A stretch of 64,000 bases of DNA from Phaeoceros laevis (GCA_049999765.1 JBNGIQ010009069.1:1-64000); one strand, 5' to 3'. Shown: positions 46,424 to 57,593, counted from the stretch's first letter. Translations and numbers: made by a program. Notes: generated by a model from the sequence alone, not told the origin.

Positions 46424-46669
46424 CACACACCGAGGTAGTCCGGCACAGAAAGCGGGACAAATGTTTCTGAGTCTTCAGCATGAAGCTTACGTTTCTCTAT
46501 TCTGATATCCTGAATTTCTGGCTGGCTCCTAGTCACCATCACACACCACACACCGAGGTAGTCCGGCACAGAGAGCTGGACAAATGTTTCTGAGTCTTCA
46601 GCATGAAGCTTACGTTTCTCTGTTCTGATATCCTGAATTTCTGGCTGGCTCCTAGTCAGCATCACACAC
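46424..46669. repeat. Two tandem copies of a 123-bp unit
   Basis: Copies start at about 46424 and 46547 and differ at only a few positions. They begin immediately after the kinase stop codon, so they form its 3' UTR. The unit is exactly 41 codons, and the minus strand is open through both copies (46665-46396), encoding two near-identical 41-residue repeats (core IEKRKLHAEDSETFV). Confidence 0.9.
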
Positions 46670-46912
46670 TAGAGTGACTAGACTATGTCTTTCCTCCCAC
46701 CTGAGACTACGGTCGTCCTCCTACACGAGCGTTATGACTAGACTAGCAACTATGAAGGACCCATTTGCGGGGAGCATACATCTGGTAAGCTGCGTGTGAA
46801 ATGCTGTGATTCTAGTCTAAGAAAAAAACGAACACGCACACAATCAGCAAGCTTCGGCGTGATAGGCACAGGCTCGTGTTAAACGTTTATGCTGCGGCGA
46901 AACTCACTATCG

Positions 46913-47031
46913 TGGTGCGGTCATACCAGGGCTACTACACCAGATCCCATCGGAACTCTGTAGTTAAACGCCCTTGGGTTGGATCAGTACTAGGATAGGT
47001 GACCTCCCGGGAAGTCCCGATGCTGCACCCA
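46913..47031 (+). rRNA. 5S rRNA gene (divergent, isolated copy)
   Basis: The 119-nt segment aligns along its whole length with plant 5S rRNA: GTCATACCAG near the start, CCATCGGAACTCTG, AGTTAAACGCCCTTGGG (A-box region), AGTACTAGGATAGGTGACCT (C-box region), CGGGAAGTCCC and TGCTGCACCC at the end. The first and last bases do not pair perfectly, and the internal promoter differs from the usual AGTTAAGCGTGC, so it may be a diverged copy or a pseudogene. A T-rich run at about 47041-47060 could terminate Pol III. No second 5S unit is present nearby. Confidence 0.85.
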
Positions 47032-47659
47032 TGCATCTCCGTTTTGATTTTTTTTTTTCCCTTCCCTTTTTGGTTTCGGGGCCTCTCACCCCACTAAGTA
47101 ACCGACTTATACTTGGACAGAGGAGTGCTCTCCCACAATGTAGCCACAATAATTAATACCAATCAATCAACTATCTCCCTACCTAGCTTGAATACATATA
47201 TCACGTATATGAATTAGTACATGCAAATGATATTATGATAATGAAGAGTGTGTCAAAGTGTCTCTCCCGTCAACGTGTCTCCGTCAATGTGCAGTAAGGT
47301 GCCGGGCCGGGTCACACCATTGGGTGCTCATGTTATTCAGGCTCGAAACATATCTATCTATATCTCGCGTGGTGCGCAAGTACCCACTGCCCAGTCAATC
47401 ACAATATAACCACCTTCCTTCCTCCTCTCGTCCCACACACACCACCAAGCGACGACATATGGGACCAACAACGGGCAGCAAGGCCATTGCTTTCACATCG
47501 TCATGATTGGCTTTCCCCCTACACTATGTTACTAGTGATGTGTTGTGATTCGATTTTTTGATGTTCCTTGAATTTGGTTTGGATTGGGTTTGGCAACATG
47601 TTCTTTTTGTATATGGTTCTTCTCAAATGGTGTCACTGAGAACCAAAAGTAACACTTGA
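47032..47659. other. Intergenic, no gene seen
   Basis: Contains a long T run just after the 5S gene and the 3' flank of the minus-strand PPR-DYW gene. Confidence 0.5.
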
Positions 47660-50600
47660 TCACCAATAATCGCCACAAGAGCATACCCCGTCTTTGAAGT
47701 AATGAAAGCGACTCTTATCCCTGGCGATTATCTCTCGTTGCTCTAGCTTAGAAATTAGCTTTGTCATCGTGTGACAATCCTGGCAGATTCTGAGATTCTT
47801 GTTATATCTTAAGGTGGTCCCAGGAGGAGTGCACAGAAGGCCGTAGGCAAGAGCCAGCTTCTCACTGTGTGCAGCCAAAGCTTCTTCCTTCTCTCCGTCA
47901 GTGATGTCCTCCACGACACAACCCAGATCCGGGGTATAACCATACTTCTTTTTTAGAGTCTCAACGCAATGCCTCAGTTTGGCGTTGATGTCTCTTCTCT
48001 GCGGGTGCTCCTTATCCCCTGCTACGAATGTGTGAACTTGGGTTGCCACCTCGATCCACGTTCGTCCAGGAGTCTTGGTGATGCCTTCGCTAAGCATCCT
48101 CCTCCTTATCTCCACCTGTTCTTCCCACCTGCCGTGTGCAGCATAGATGTTTGCTAACAAGACATAAGCAGCACTGTTCTTAGGATCCAATGCTACAGCT
48201 GACTCAAAGGCCCATCTGCCATACTCCACACTTTTGTGTCTTCGACATGCCCCAAGCATTGCCAGCCACACCACATCATCAGGTGGTATGGGCATTTTCT
48301 TGATGAACTGCTCAGATTCAGCCAGCTGCCCAGCGCGTCCCAGAATGTCAACCATGCAGCCATAATGCTCTATGTTTGGGGTGATGCCAAACTGTTCAGA
48401 CATAGCATGGAAGACCTTCCACCCGTCATCCACAAGGCCTGCACGGCTACAAGCACAGAGTAGGGAACTGATAGTGATCCAGTTTGGGATCACACCTTCG
48501 GCTTGCATTCTTTCATATAGGACAAGCGCCTCCTTACCAAGCCCATGCTGGGCATATCCAGCAATCATTGCAGTCCATGAAACAAGACAATGGTGGTTTA
48601 GCGCATCAAATGTCCTTCGCGCTTCCTCGATATCTCCACATTTCGCATACATGTCAATCAGTGTGCTACCCAAAAGTAAGTCTTCCTGTAGTCCCACATT
48701 TACAATCTGTCTGTGAATCTCCTTACCTCTGCACAATGCTGCTATGCTCCCACATGCTTTCAACACACTTAAAAAAGTAACAGAATTTGGCACAAGTCCT
48801 TGCACCTGCATCTCCTTGAAAAGTTGTAAAGCTTGTTCACCCAGGCCCAGTTGAGTGTATGCTGCAATCATTGTTGTCCATGACACAACATTTTGGTGCT
48901 TCAGCCCATCAAATACTTGACGGGCCTCCTCTAACTCTCCGACTTTTGCATATGTATCAATCAGTGCATTGGCAACAAACACATCTCCCTCAAGTCCCCT
49001 ATCTGAGATCTGTCGGTGAATCTCCTTGCTCTGGCGTGAAGCTGCAACACTGGCACATGCTTTCAGCGCACTCACATATGTGAGCTTGTCAGGCACAACT
49101 CCCTGTTCCTGCATCATGCCAAAGAGTTGCAAAGCAAGCTCATGAAGCCCATGTTGGACATATCCTCCGATCATTGCATTCCATGCAACCTGACTTGGCC
49201 ACTTCAGCCCATCAAAGACTCTCCGAGCCTGCTTGATATCTCCACATTTTGCATACATGTCAATCAGTGCATTGTTGACAAACGGGTCTTTCTTTAGGCC
49301 CCTATCCAGGATCTGCCTGTGAACCTCTTTGCCCTTGTCCAGCACTGCGATGCTGGCACATGAATTCAACACACTCACAAATGTCATAGCATTTGGAACA
49401 ATACCATGTTCCTGCATATCTTTGAAAACCTCCAGCGCTTGGGCCCCAAGCCCATGCTGAGCATATCCTGCAATCATGGCAGTGCAAGTCACCACATCGT
49501 GCTGCTTCAGCCTGTCAAAGATCCTGCGGGCCTCACTAACATCACCACACTTCGAATACATATAAACTAATGAATTTCCTATAGACAGATCTTCTTGAAG
49601 CTCCAATTCCAGGATCTGCCTGTGAATCTTCCTGCCCTCATCCAGTGCTGCTGTGCTGCTACATGCTTTCAATGCACTAAGGAAAGTGACAGTGTTTGGC
49701 ACAATTCTCTCGTCCTGCATTTTTCTGAATAGTTGAAGAGCTTGTATACCTAGCCCATGGTGGGCATATCCTGCGATCATTGCACTCCATGAAACCATGT
49801 TACGTTGCCTTAGCCCATCAAAGATCTTCCTAGCCTCGTCAACATACCCACATTGTGAGTACATATCAACCAGTGTGTTCCCCACAAATACGTTTGAGGA
49901 GAACCCAGCTTTTATTGCATCAGCATGAACTATCCTGCCTGAATCGAGATCAAATATGCTAGCACATGCTCGCAGAGCTGGTACAAACATGTATTCATTC
50001 GCTTTGATGCCCGACCTTTGCATTTGATGATACAGATAAATAGCCTTGGCACCTTGCCCATGCTGCGAATGGGCGGCAATGATAGCTGCCCAGCAGTAGT
50101 CATTGGGTGCATGAAGTTTAGAAAACACTTGGCACGCAGTTCCTAGGGCACCATGAGACGCATACATCCGAATAAGCTGACTAGCCAGCAGGTTATCAGA
50201 CTCCAACCCACTCGTCACAACCAGGGCATGCACTCTCTTTCCAGCCTGCAAGTCTTTACTGGCCAGACACCCTTTGAGCAGGTGGTGCAACCTGCTGCTG
50301 GATAGAGCGCTCGCCAATTCAAATGAGGGGGCAAGCAGTGGAGCTCGAGGTTCATTGTCTAATTGCCGCCCACTAATGTACCCGCTTTGCATAGCAAGCA
50401 ATGCATGACTATCCCCAGCCCCATCCTGCTCTACATTGGATGAGGCAAAGCGGACAGCGAGCAAACGAAATTCTACATTGAAGCGAGGATGGGACCCCAA
50501 CCTGACCGTGCATATCAGGAAAAGACACCTCGTACAGCTCCCACGCGAACTGGGAGCTGGAATTGCAGCTCCAGCCCGGCAAAAACTTCGAGTGCAGGCC

Positions 50601-50701
50601 TTTCTGCTTGTCCCCCATAGAATTCCCCCACTCTCCAGAGATTGCCTCACGCGCAGTTTTGCTGAGTGCAGTCTTGTTTTGATTGCCAACAGAATACTCA
50701 T
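47660..50701 (-). CDS. PPR-DYW protein (PLS-E-E+-DYW), RNA editing factor
   Basis: One exon; the first ATG after an upstream stop is at 50701, giving 1013 aa. The N-terminal ~90 residues are basic and Ser-rich (KTRLHSAKLRVRQSL), consistent with organelle import. About eight P-L-S triplets follow, with motifs such as NALIDMYAKCGDIKQARRVF. The E/E+ region (ILGRAGQLAESEQF, PGRTWIEVATQVHTF) leads into a full DYW deaminase domain: the HxE motif in HSEKLALAYGLL, the CxxC in RICQDCHTMTKLIS, then SRFHYFKDGVCSCGDYW at the very end. All zinc and catalytic residues of the cytidine deaminase fold are present, so it should edit C to U in mitochondria or plastids. It is the only DYW protein among four PPR genes here. 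Confidence 0.95.
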   Translation of the reverse strand: MSILLAIKTRLHSAKLRVRQSLESGGILWGTSRKACTRSFCRAGAAIPAPSSRGSCTRCLFLICTVRLGSHPRFNVEFRLLAVRFASSNVEQDGAGDSHALLAMQSGYISGRQLDNEPRAPLLAPSFELASALSSSRLHHLLKGCLASKDLQAGKRVHALVVTSGLESDNLLASQLIRMYASHGALGTACQVFSKLHAPNDYCWAAIIAAHSQHGQGAKAIYLYHQMQRSGIKANEYMFVPALRACASIFDLDSGRIVHADAIKAGFSSNVFVGNTLVDMYSQCGYVDEARKIFDGLRQRNMVSWSAMIAGYAHHGLGIQALQLFRKMQDERIVPNTVTFLSALKACSSTAALDEGRKIHRQILELELQEDLSIGNSLVYMYSKCGDVSEARRIFDRLKQHDVVTCTAMIAGYAQHGLGAQALEVFKDMQEHGIVPNAMTFVSVLNSCASIAVLDKGKEVHRQILDRGLKKDPFVNNALIDMYAKCGDIKQARRVFDGLKWPSQVAWNAMIGGYVQHGLHELALQLFGMMQEQGVVPDKLTYVSALKACASVAASRQSKEIHRQISDRGLEGDVFVANALIDTYAKVGELEEARQVFDGLKHQNVVSWTTMIAAYTQLGLGEQALQLFKEMQVQGLVPNSVTFLSVLKACGSIAALCRGKEIHRQIVNVGLQEDLLLGSTLIDMYAKCGDIEEARRTFDALNHHCLVSWTAMIAGYAQHGLGKEALVLYERMQAEGVIPNWITISSLLCACSRAGLVDDGWKVFHAMSEQFGITPNIEHYGCMVDILGRAGQLAESEQFIKKMPIPPDDVVWLAMLGACRRHKSVEYGRWAFESAVALDPKNSAAYVLLANIYAAHGRWEEQVEIRRRMLSEGITKTPGRTWIEVATQVHTFVAGDKEHPQRRDINAKLRHCVETLKKKYGYTPDLGCVVEDITDGEKEEALAAHSEKLALAYGLLCTPPGTTLRYNKNLRICQDCHTMTKLISKLEQREIIARDKSRFHYFKDGVCSCGDYW

Positions 50702-51179
50702 GCCAACCAACACAGCAATCCTCGACAATATGAGTCCGGTCACAACCCGGAAGGACGCTCATGTCCACCTCCATGCTCATTACCGGGATGCCGCAGGGTC
50801 GAACCAACTTCTTGGTGTCTGCAAGTATTTTGGGATCAAAATCTCGAATGATAGAACTCCTCCGGCGACCTCTACCATTTTCCTCCAGAATCCTTCGAGC
50901 GTAGTGGCCTGACGCATATAGTCCAACACCAAAAGGTTATTAGGGCCGAATGGATTAGAAACGCAAGACGTATCAACATAACTATTCCTGTCCTACAGGC
51001 CGAAGCAGCTCTCCTGTGGTTGAAGGGGGAGAAATTGTGAGAGCAGCACAGCCGCACAGAGGAACTGCCAAGCTTGAAAATTTCAAGGAGAGCTGTAAAA
51101 GCTGTCGCTCCAGCAATGATGACGAGAAAGTAGTGCCTGCACCCCAAATGTCGACTTAGGGCTTGCCTACTCTGCAACG
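50702..51179. promoter_or_regulatory. Divergent intergenic region, PPR-DYW / NSE1
   Basis: 478 bp between the two start codons on opposite strands. No gene or specific motif is recognised. Confidence 0.4.
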
Positions 51180-52224
51180 ATGGTGAAGCTCGACCATCGA
51201 CACCATGCCTTCATACAGATGCTCATGACGCAGGGGCCGCTGCCTGAGGACGAAGCCAAGGGCACATTCAAGAAGTTGTTCCAATGCGCCGGAGGTGCTG
51301 GGCTTGTTCCGGGGTTCTGAATCCGCAAGTGTTCTGAACTTTCAATGTTTTTTTTTCCGGCGCTCTCGAGTGATGGCTAAGATGTGTAGCTGTGTCCTGC
51401 CCATAGCTGCGTCATGCAGAGGGCTTTTCAGATTTTTGCGGAACGATAAACAAGGAGCTAGACTCTGTACAAATGGAAATCAGAGGAGCTGCGGACCAGA
51501 ACACTGGTGTTATATGCTATGGGCTTGTTAACAAGATGGGAGATGAGCAAGCCAAATTGGGGACAAAGTATTCTCACGCACAAATTTCTTTCTTCACTGC
51601 CGTGGTAAGGTTATGTATGCGTCCATGGGGAGTAGGCACGTGAAGCATCGGGTCTGGAATCCTCACCTCATTCGTGATTCATTCAGATGGAGGCAATCTT
51701 GCAGAATAGCAACGGTCAAATCACTAGCATGGAGCTGTACAATGTGAAGCCAACGACTGCTAGTACAACTGCTATAAACAAGAAGGCAACAATGGAAGAA
51801 CTCGAAAGGGACAAGTGGCTTACCCAGAACGAAGACTGCACTGTGACTCTCGGCCAAAGATCCTTCATAGAGTTCCGAGCTTTGTTCAAAAACCTGGGTG
51901 TCCCCGTTTGTCATGTGTGCAACGAGGCTGGGGTAAAAGTAAGTGGATAAGGTGGATTCTTTGCTTCATGTGATTGACAACGGCTGATTGACCAGCAGAC
52001 AACCTTCACAGGCTCAACTCTGCCAAAATGAGGAATGCCAAGTGCGAGTTCATGACTACTGTGCCCCTCGAATTTTCAGTGGACGCAAGGTTTGTTTTTC
52101 CAGCTCTCTTCTGCTTCCAGAAATGGATGTGTGACAGGTAGCCTGATTGTTTGTGTTTGGTTGTGATCAGGCAGACCAAAAATGCCCCGGCTGCAAAGCG
52201 GTTTGGGTATCCACTTCTGCCTAG
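51180..52224 (+). CDS. NSE1: SMC5/6 complex subunit NSE1 (RING-like E3)
   Basis: Five exons, 51180-51294, 51432-51604, 51687-51938, 52012-52089 and 52171-52224, give 223 aa. The start MVKLDHRHHAFIQMLMTQGP matches the NSE1 winged-helix N-terminus, and the middle has VICYGLVNKMGDEQAKLGT. The C-terminus is a complete variant RING: CHVCNEAGVK, CQNEEC, VHDYC and CPGCKAVW, giving a C-C-C-C-H-C-C-C ligand order. NSE1 pairs with NSE3 and NSE4 in the SMC5/6 complex and acts in DNA repair and chromosome segregation. The length is somewhat short for the family, but no conserved block is missing. Confidence 0.93.
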
Positions 52225-53183
52225 AGGTTAGCAGTTGGACTTGAAGGATAACCTGAGGAGCTGGACCTAGACTACTAAGGCCAGTGTGAACTGCAGAAAA
52301 AACCATTGTGCTGTGCTGAGGAGTTTGGGTGCTTCTTCGGAGGGAATTGATCACCGTGAGACTTTCAAGATGAGCCCGGCCGCTTTTATCCAACCTTTAT
52401 GTGCTCAGCTCAGAGCCCAATTTTGTTTTGAAGCAAAGTTGTATGTTAAGGATGTGTGCAAAGGATTCAGAGATAGACAGTGAACATTGGGCTTCCAAGC
52501 CGCAGGCCAACACGACCATGTTCTAGTCACTACAAAGCTTCTTGCTTATGAAGTCTGTACAGTTCTCCCGCCCAAAAACTAGAATCAAACTCATTAGTAT
52601 TAGCGCCTTCCGCGGCGCAAGTTGAACGAACAACTCAAAAAAGATTCAACCGAAATACACCACGTTCCAAAATTTGTCAGTCCAAGCGCACGAAGCATAG
52701 CGGGAGGGTTTTAAGGAAAGTACGTAGACTAATTCCACGTACTTCGACTCAAATACCGGACGGGCGGGAAGAGAAGCCGTTAGCCTCGTTGCAGGCATTT
52801 ACTGTACCCGAGCGATGTCAGGTCACCACATCTCGACCGGTTCCAGGGGGCCCACCACGAGGCCACAAACGTCTCTCGCACGAACCCTAGAAAGTGAAAG
52901 GCAGCACGACTTGCCTGGGCGCATTTCAAAATTCGCGGGCCCGCCTGGGCGGGCCGCCACGTGTCAGTTTCGTTTTCCCCCGCCCAAGCGGAGTGTTCCT
53001 CCAGCTTGAAATGGCTTGCCGGGTCCTTTATTGCCCGCTCTGCAGATCGGGGAAAGAAAGACGTAGATTCCAGTAGGGGAGTGTTGACAAGCTATGGGCA
53101 GGTAGCCGGAGGAGAACAGGTGAAGTGGGCGAGGTTTCTCTGGAAGGGAGAACCCGAAGCGGGCAGTAGCAAGGCTTGATCCC
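52225..53183. other. Intergenic, upstream of cyclin A
   Basis: No gene is seen. The last 250 bp are GC-rich and presumably hold the cyclin promoter. A small inverted repeat (aagtacgt ... acgtactt) lies near 52718-52746. No consensus E2F or MSA element can be claimed. Confidence 0.45.
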
Positions 53184-55792
53184 ATGTCGGGAGCAACAGA
53201 GCCCGCTGCTAGCGCTGCCCGCAGGCAAAGAGCGCGGACCAGCATTTCTGGAAGCATCAGTACCGCAGGAAGTGCCGGCACTAGCTCTGCAATGGCTGGT
53301 GTCACTGAGGACATGAGGCGGACCAGAGCTGCTGCCAAACGCGCCGCCATGGATGATTCACAGCGGGTCACATCGGCTGCTCCGGCGCAGCACGCCAAGA
53401 AACGTGCGGCTCTTGCTAATCTTTCCAATCACTCCAACATCCCGGCCTCTCGCACGGTTGCCAAGGCTCAGGTGATGTGGTGCATCGGTTTATTGCTTGT
53501 CTGTGCTTGAGGCAGAGGCCAGATCTCTAGGCCTTTGGATGGTTGCTTTCCGAGAGCGAGGATGAGCTTGTGGGCTAACATTTCGTGACTGTTTTGTGGG
53601 ATTCAGGCTCTGGTGCAGTCTGCAAAGGGGAAAACCCGAGCAGCAGCACAGGCTAGAGATTCCGAGAATGCGCATTTGGGAGGACGCTCGGTTGTGGCGT
53701 CGAGGAAGAGCACTTCTTCTCTTGATGCAAATCACTTGCGACATTCCTCCACTACCGTTCTGGCATTGCACTCTAATGAGAATGCACCCCCCATGAGGGC
53801 TGAGGGCGGTTTGTCCGTAAAGGAGGAGAAAATTGTGGAGACCAGTGTTGTTCCCAGTGCTAGTGAAAGAAGTGAGGGAAGTCAGGGGAGCATCACGGCT
53901 ACTCTGGACGCAGCGGCAAATGTGAATTCTGCTACAATAGCCTCGCTGGAGAGAAGGACTAATCAGAATTTGTACATCTCGAGAGACTCCAAGGCCAAAG
54001 TCAGACCAGGTAAGGTTCTTGACGTGGTTGTTGCGCGAACTTGAAGGTCGGAACATCGTTCTGTTTTTGCATTGGCAACTGGTTCCTGAAAAAATGTTCG
54101 GTTGCAGGGGGCTTGTTTTCTGAGGCTGCTGCAATAGAGGGCGTAGGATGGTCGAGTAGGCTTAACTACACTGATATCGATGTAGATAACACGGACCCTC
54201 AAATGTGTAGCATGTACGCTACAGACATTTACCAGCACCTTCGCCAATCCGAGGTCAGTATCCTTGCCCCTGTTGCTTGTCACTTCGAGCAGCGGATTCG
54301 GTTGTGAGCAGTGAATTTTGTTGCCAGCAACACCCTATAATGAGAGTTCTGGTTGTCATATGGTGTGCAGGTAAAAAGAAGACCAGCCACAGACTTCATG
54401 GAGTCCATGCAGCAGGATATTAACTCAAGCATGAGAGGAATTCTTATTGACTGGCTTGTGGAGGTAAGTGCTTGTGTTTCCTGTCTTATTTTTGTCTTGT
54501 TAGTATGATAATTTGATGTACCAAGTCGTGCTGTGTGTCTGATTTTTCCTCCGTTTTGCAGGTTGCTGAGGAATATAAGCTTGTACCAGATACTTTATAT
54601 CTCACAATCTCCTACATTGACCGCTTCCTATCTACAAACATTGTTAACAGGCAGCGGCTGCAGCTTCTTGGAGTTTCCTGCATGCTTATTGCTGCGTAAG
54701 TACTGGGACAGTGAGGTAGCGATCTCATAGAATGATACCGATCTCATAGTTGAGTTGTGGGCTTATTCTCGGCTCTTACCCAATCTGCAGGAAATATGAG
54801 GAGATCTGTGCACCTCAAGTCGAGGAGTTCTGCTATATCACAGATAATACATACGCTAAAGAAGAGGTGAGTTACTGAATCTCCATCTATTAAGCAAGAC
54901 TCCAAGCACTCAATTCAAGTAGGGTTCTGAACACTTCCAACTCTTCATGCTGGAACTAGGTTTTGGAAATGGAAAGGCGTGTGCTTAACAACTTGCGTTT
55001 TGAATTGACTACTCCAACCACAAAGAGTTTTCTTCGGTATGTGCATCATTTTGCCTTTTCAAAGGGATGGGCGATGAGGTTTCCCTTCCATGCTCAGTAG
55101 TTTCGTTTGCTAACTTCTTGCTACGTACGAACAGACGGTTCATCAGAGCAGCTCAAGCTGGCTTTAAGGTAGATTTGTGGTTTGTTGTGCATTCGCTTAA
55201 GCTGTAGCTGCGGATGATTTTCTGGACCAGCACTGAATTGAATAATCTTTCTGCAGGTCCCTACACTTCAGCTGGAATTTCTGGGCAACTATCTTGCTGA
55301 GCTCACTTTAGTGGAATATACATTCCTCCAGTACCTGCCCTCTCTGGTAGCTGCTGCTGCCGTTTTTGTGGCTAAGCTCACGCTGGACCCATCAACGAGG
55401 CCCTGGGTAAGGTCCTGCAGAGCTTTTCAACGCTAGTGCTTTGAACTTGAGGAGGTCCTTTCCTTTGCTAATTGCTCTTCTCCTGTGCACAGAATGCTAC
55501 CTTGCAGCACTATACTGGTTACGGACCATCAGATCTTAGGGAATGTGTTCATGCAATCCATGAACTCCAGGCTAACACTAAGAAATGCCAGCTGCCAGCA
55601 ATTAGGGAGAAGTACCGACAGCACAAGGTGATTACTATTCTCGCTCTACTGGGTTCCTTCTTTGGTGCACCTACTTGACTTTCAAAAACATTTTCTGAGT
55701 GGAATCTTTGTTGCTTGCAGTTCAAGTGTGTGGCGGCGTTGGGCTATGTGGGAACTGTGCCAGAGGAGTACTTCCAGGATCTTGACTGCTAA
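53184..55792 (+). CDS. A-type cyclin
   Basis: Eleven exons in consistent phase: 53184-53471, 53607-54009, 54108-54253, 54371-54463, 54562-54695, 54791-54866, 54960-55036, 55135-55168, 55257-55406, 55493-55627 and 55721-55792, giving 535 aa. The N-terminal region has RAAAKRA and a destruction box, RAALANLSN, as in plant CYCA proteins. The cyclin box holds the A-type signature [18 protein letters not shown] and IDRFLS, then [15 protein letters not shown]. The C-terminal cyclin fold follows ([16 protein letters not shown] to [16 protein letters not shown]). It would activate CDKs in S phase to early mitosis and be degraded through APC/C via the D-box. Subgroup (A1, A2 or A3) is not decided. Confidence 0.95.
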
Positions 55793-56455
55793 AGCATGTA
55801 CAAGTTTTGGTCGGACAATCGTTCATCGTGTAGTAAGAAATGCTCGAAACAGGTGGTAGCACTTCCGGCAAAGGTCGTAGATGCCTTAGATGGTGGTCCT
55901 GATTTTACAGTTCCTAGGAGTGACATTCGCCCCTCTTGCATCAATTAGCCACTTGTGCTTTTCCTGAAGCCACCTATGTTGAGTTGTTGACGCTGTCAGG
56001 GTTCGTAGGTCATTGAGCACCGTCCTACCACCCTGGTAGGCCCAGCTTCAAGGTAACAATCGTGGGCACAGAAAGGAAACTTCAGTGCTTCGAATGGCAG
56101 CCGAGGAATAGTTGGTGCTAGTGACCGTGAAAGGCATTTTTAACGCCTTCAAACCATTCGTTCTAAAGTAGGTCGTTCGCTTTGGCAATCTGTGCAAATC
56201 AGCAGCATTGCCAACTGTACATTTATGTGGAGTAAAAACTCAATGGCCGATGGAATTCGACCTTGCTGAAAACAGAAAACGGACATGTAATGTATGGTAA
56301 CAGAGGACAATTCTGACCGGGTACAGCCACCAGACCGGGAACAGTACTCGGTTACAACCGCTAGGTAAGATTCAATAGGTTTCACTGTAGTACTCACTTC
56401 GTATGAACTTAAAAGCGGAAACTTCCGAGCCGTTCTGCCATCGCCCAAAAAATTA
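55793..56455. other. Intergenic, no gene seen
   Basis: 3' flank of cyclin A and 5' flank of the F-box locus. No supported gene. Confidence 0.5.
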
Positions 56456-57446
56456 ATGCCCGTTTGCAAGAAGAACCAGACTGAGAAAGGAAAGTCTTCG
56501 TCCACGCCCCTTCATTTCAACACTAGCTTGGGACAGGATGAACGGATACGGAAACATGGAGATCGCACCGGAGTTCCTGATGCCTTGCCCGATCGGGCCC
56601 TGGAACTCCAACCAGATCAATCGGCTAGCAAAATGTTGATGTTTTGTTATGCAGCAAGGCATCGTGTGGGCACCGGTGATGAAGCACGGAACTTCTCAAG
56701 ATCTCAAGATGGGGCGGTGCCACAGTTGCCCGCTGCAACAAGAAAGTGCAAAAAGCGCACGGCAGCACCTCCGAATGTCACAAACAGACCAGTGACGAGA
56801 GCTGTGACCGCCGCGGCTGCTGCTGCCCTTGCAACAAGGAGGGTTAGAAGAGCTGCTGCTGCTGCAGCAGCAGCCGGCGTGAAGGACCACTACCACGCAC
56901 ATTGCACCGCGCAATCTCAAGCAGCAGCGCGGAAGCGGAGGAGACGCGGAAGCACACGTGTTGCAAGTAAAGCATCACCACCGGAACCATCTTTCTGGCA
57001 CGCAAGAGCAGGCGCAAAGTGCATCGCCGATGCCCTTCCTGAAGAGTTGATTGGCCAGATTCTGCGGCAGCTGCCTGAGCTAAGCGACGTCGGCAGAGCG
57101 CGATGTGTGTGCAAGGCGTGGAACCAGGTGGGAGCTTCTCCATTCCACAGGCCAGCCAACCCCTTGTGTCTGATTCCGGGCTACCCAGGGGAAGGTCGAC
57201 ATGGCCTCTGGGAGGGAACGCAAGATCGACTACCCGGGAATAACAACCAGGTGCGCTGTCGGACTGAACAGCCAGGGAGGCCTGGTAGCAGTGCAGGAAG
57301 GTGCCGGCAAGTACAGGATATGCAAACCCGCTCCTCAACACGTGGCAGGAAATTCTTGTGACCGCTGCTGAAACCCTACGTATATGGCTACGCCCTACAC
57401 GGCGCGATGTTTTGATAATAACAACGTCTGAGCTGCTTGTCAGCAG

Positions 57447-57512
57447 AGCTCAACGTCTGAGCAAGCACGAGCTCAACGTCTGAGCAAGCACAAGCTCAAC
57501 CTAACAAGCAAC
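57447..57512 (+). repeat. Three tandem copies of a 23-bp unit
   Basis: Copies at 57447, 57470 and 57493 share agctcaacgtctgagcaagc, the third diverging after agctcaac. A partial related copy precedes them (caacgtctgagctgc at about 57423). Confidence 0.85.
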
Positions 57513-57593
57513 TAGCACAATCTTGTAAGAAGAAGAAGGCCCTGCTCCTGGATCAGGGCCTTCTTCTTCTTACAAGATTGTGCGAGTTGTTTG
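57505..57593. repeat. Near-perfect inverted duplication (foldback)
   Basis: Arms 57515-57544 and 57554-57583 are 30-bp perfect inverted repeats around a 9-nt loop. Allowing one mismatch and one G-U pair, pairing extends to 57505 and 57593, about 40 bp per arm. The right arm is continuous with F-box coding sequence, so the left arm is the inverted copy. Confidence 0.95.

Noticed and set aside
46913-47031. CRISPR-like or other array interpretation of nearby repeats
   Set aside because: There are no regularly spaced repeats; the segment aligns with 5S rRNA, and the neighbouring repeat is a simple two-copy 123-bp tandem.
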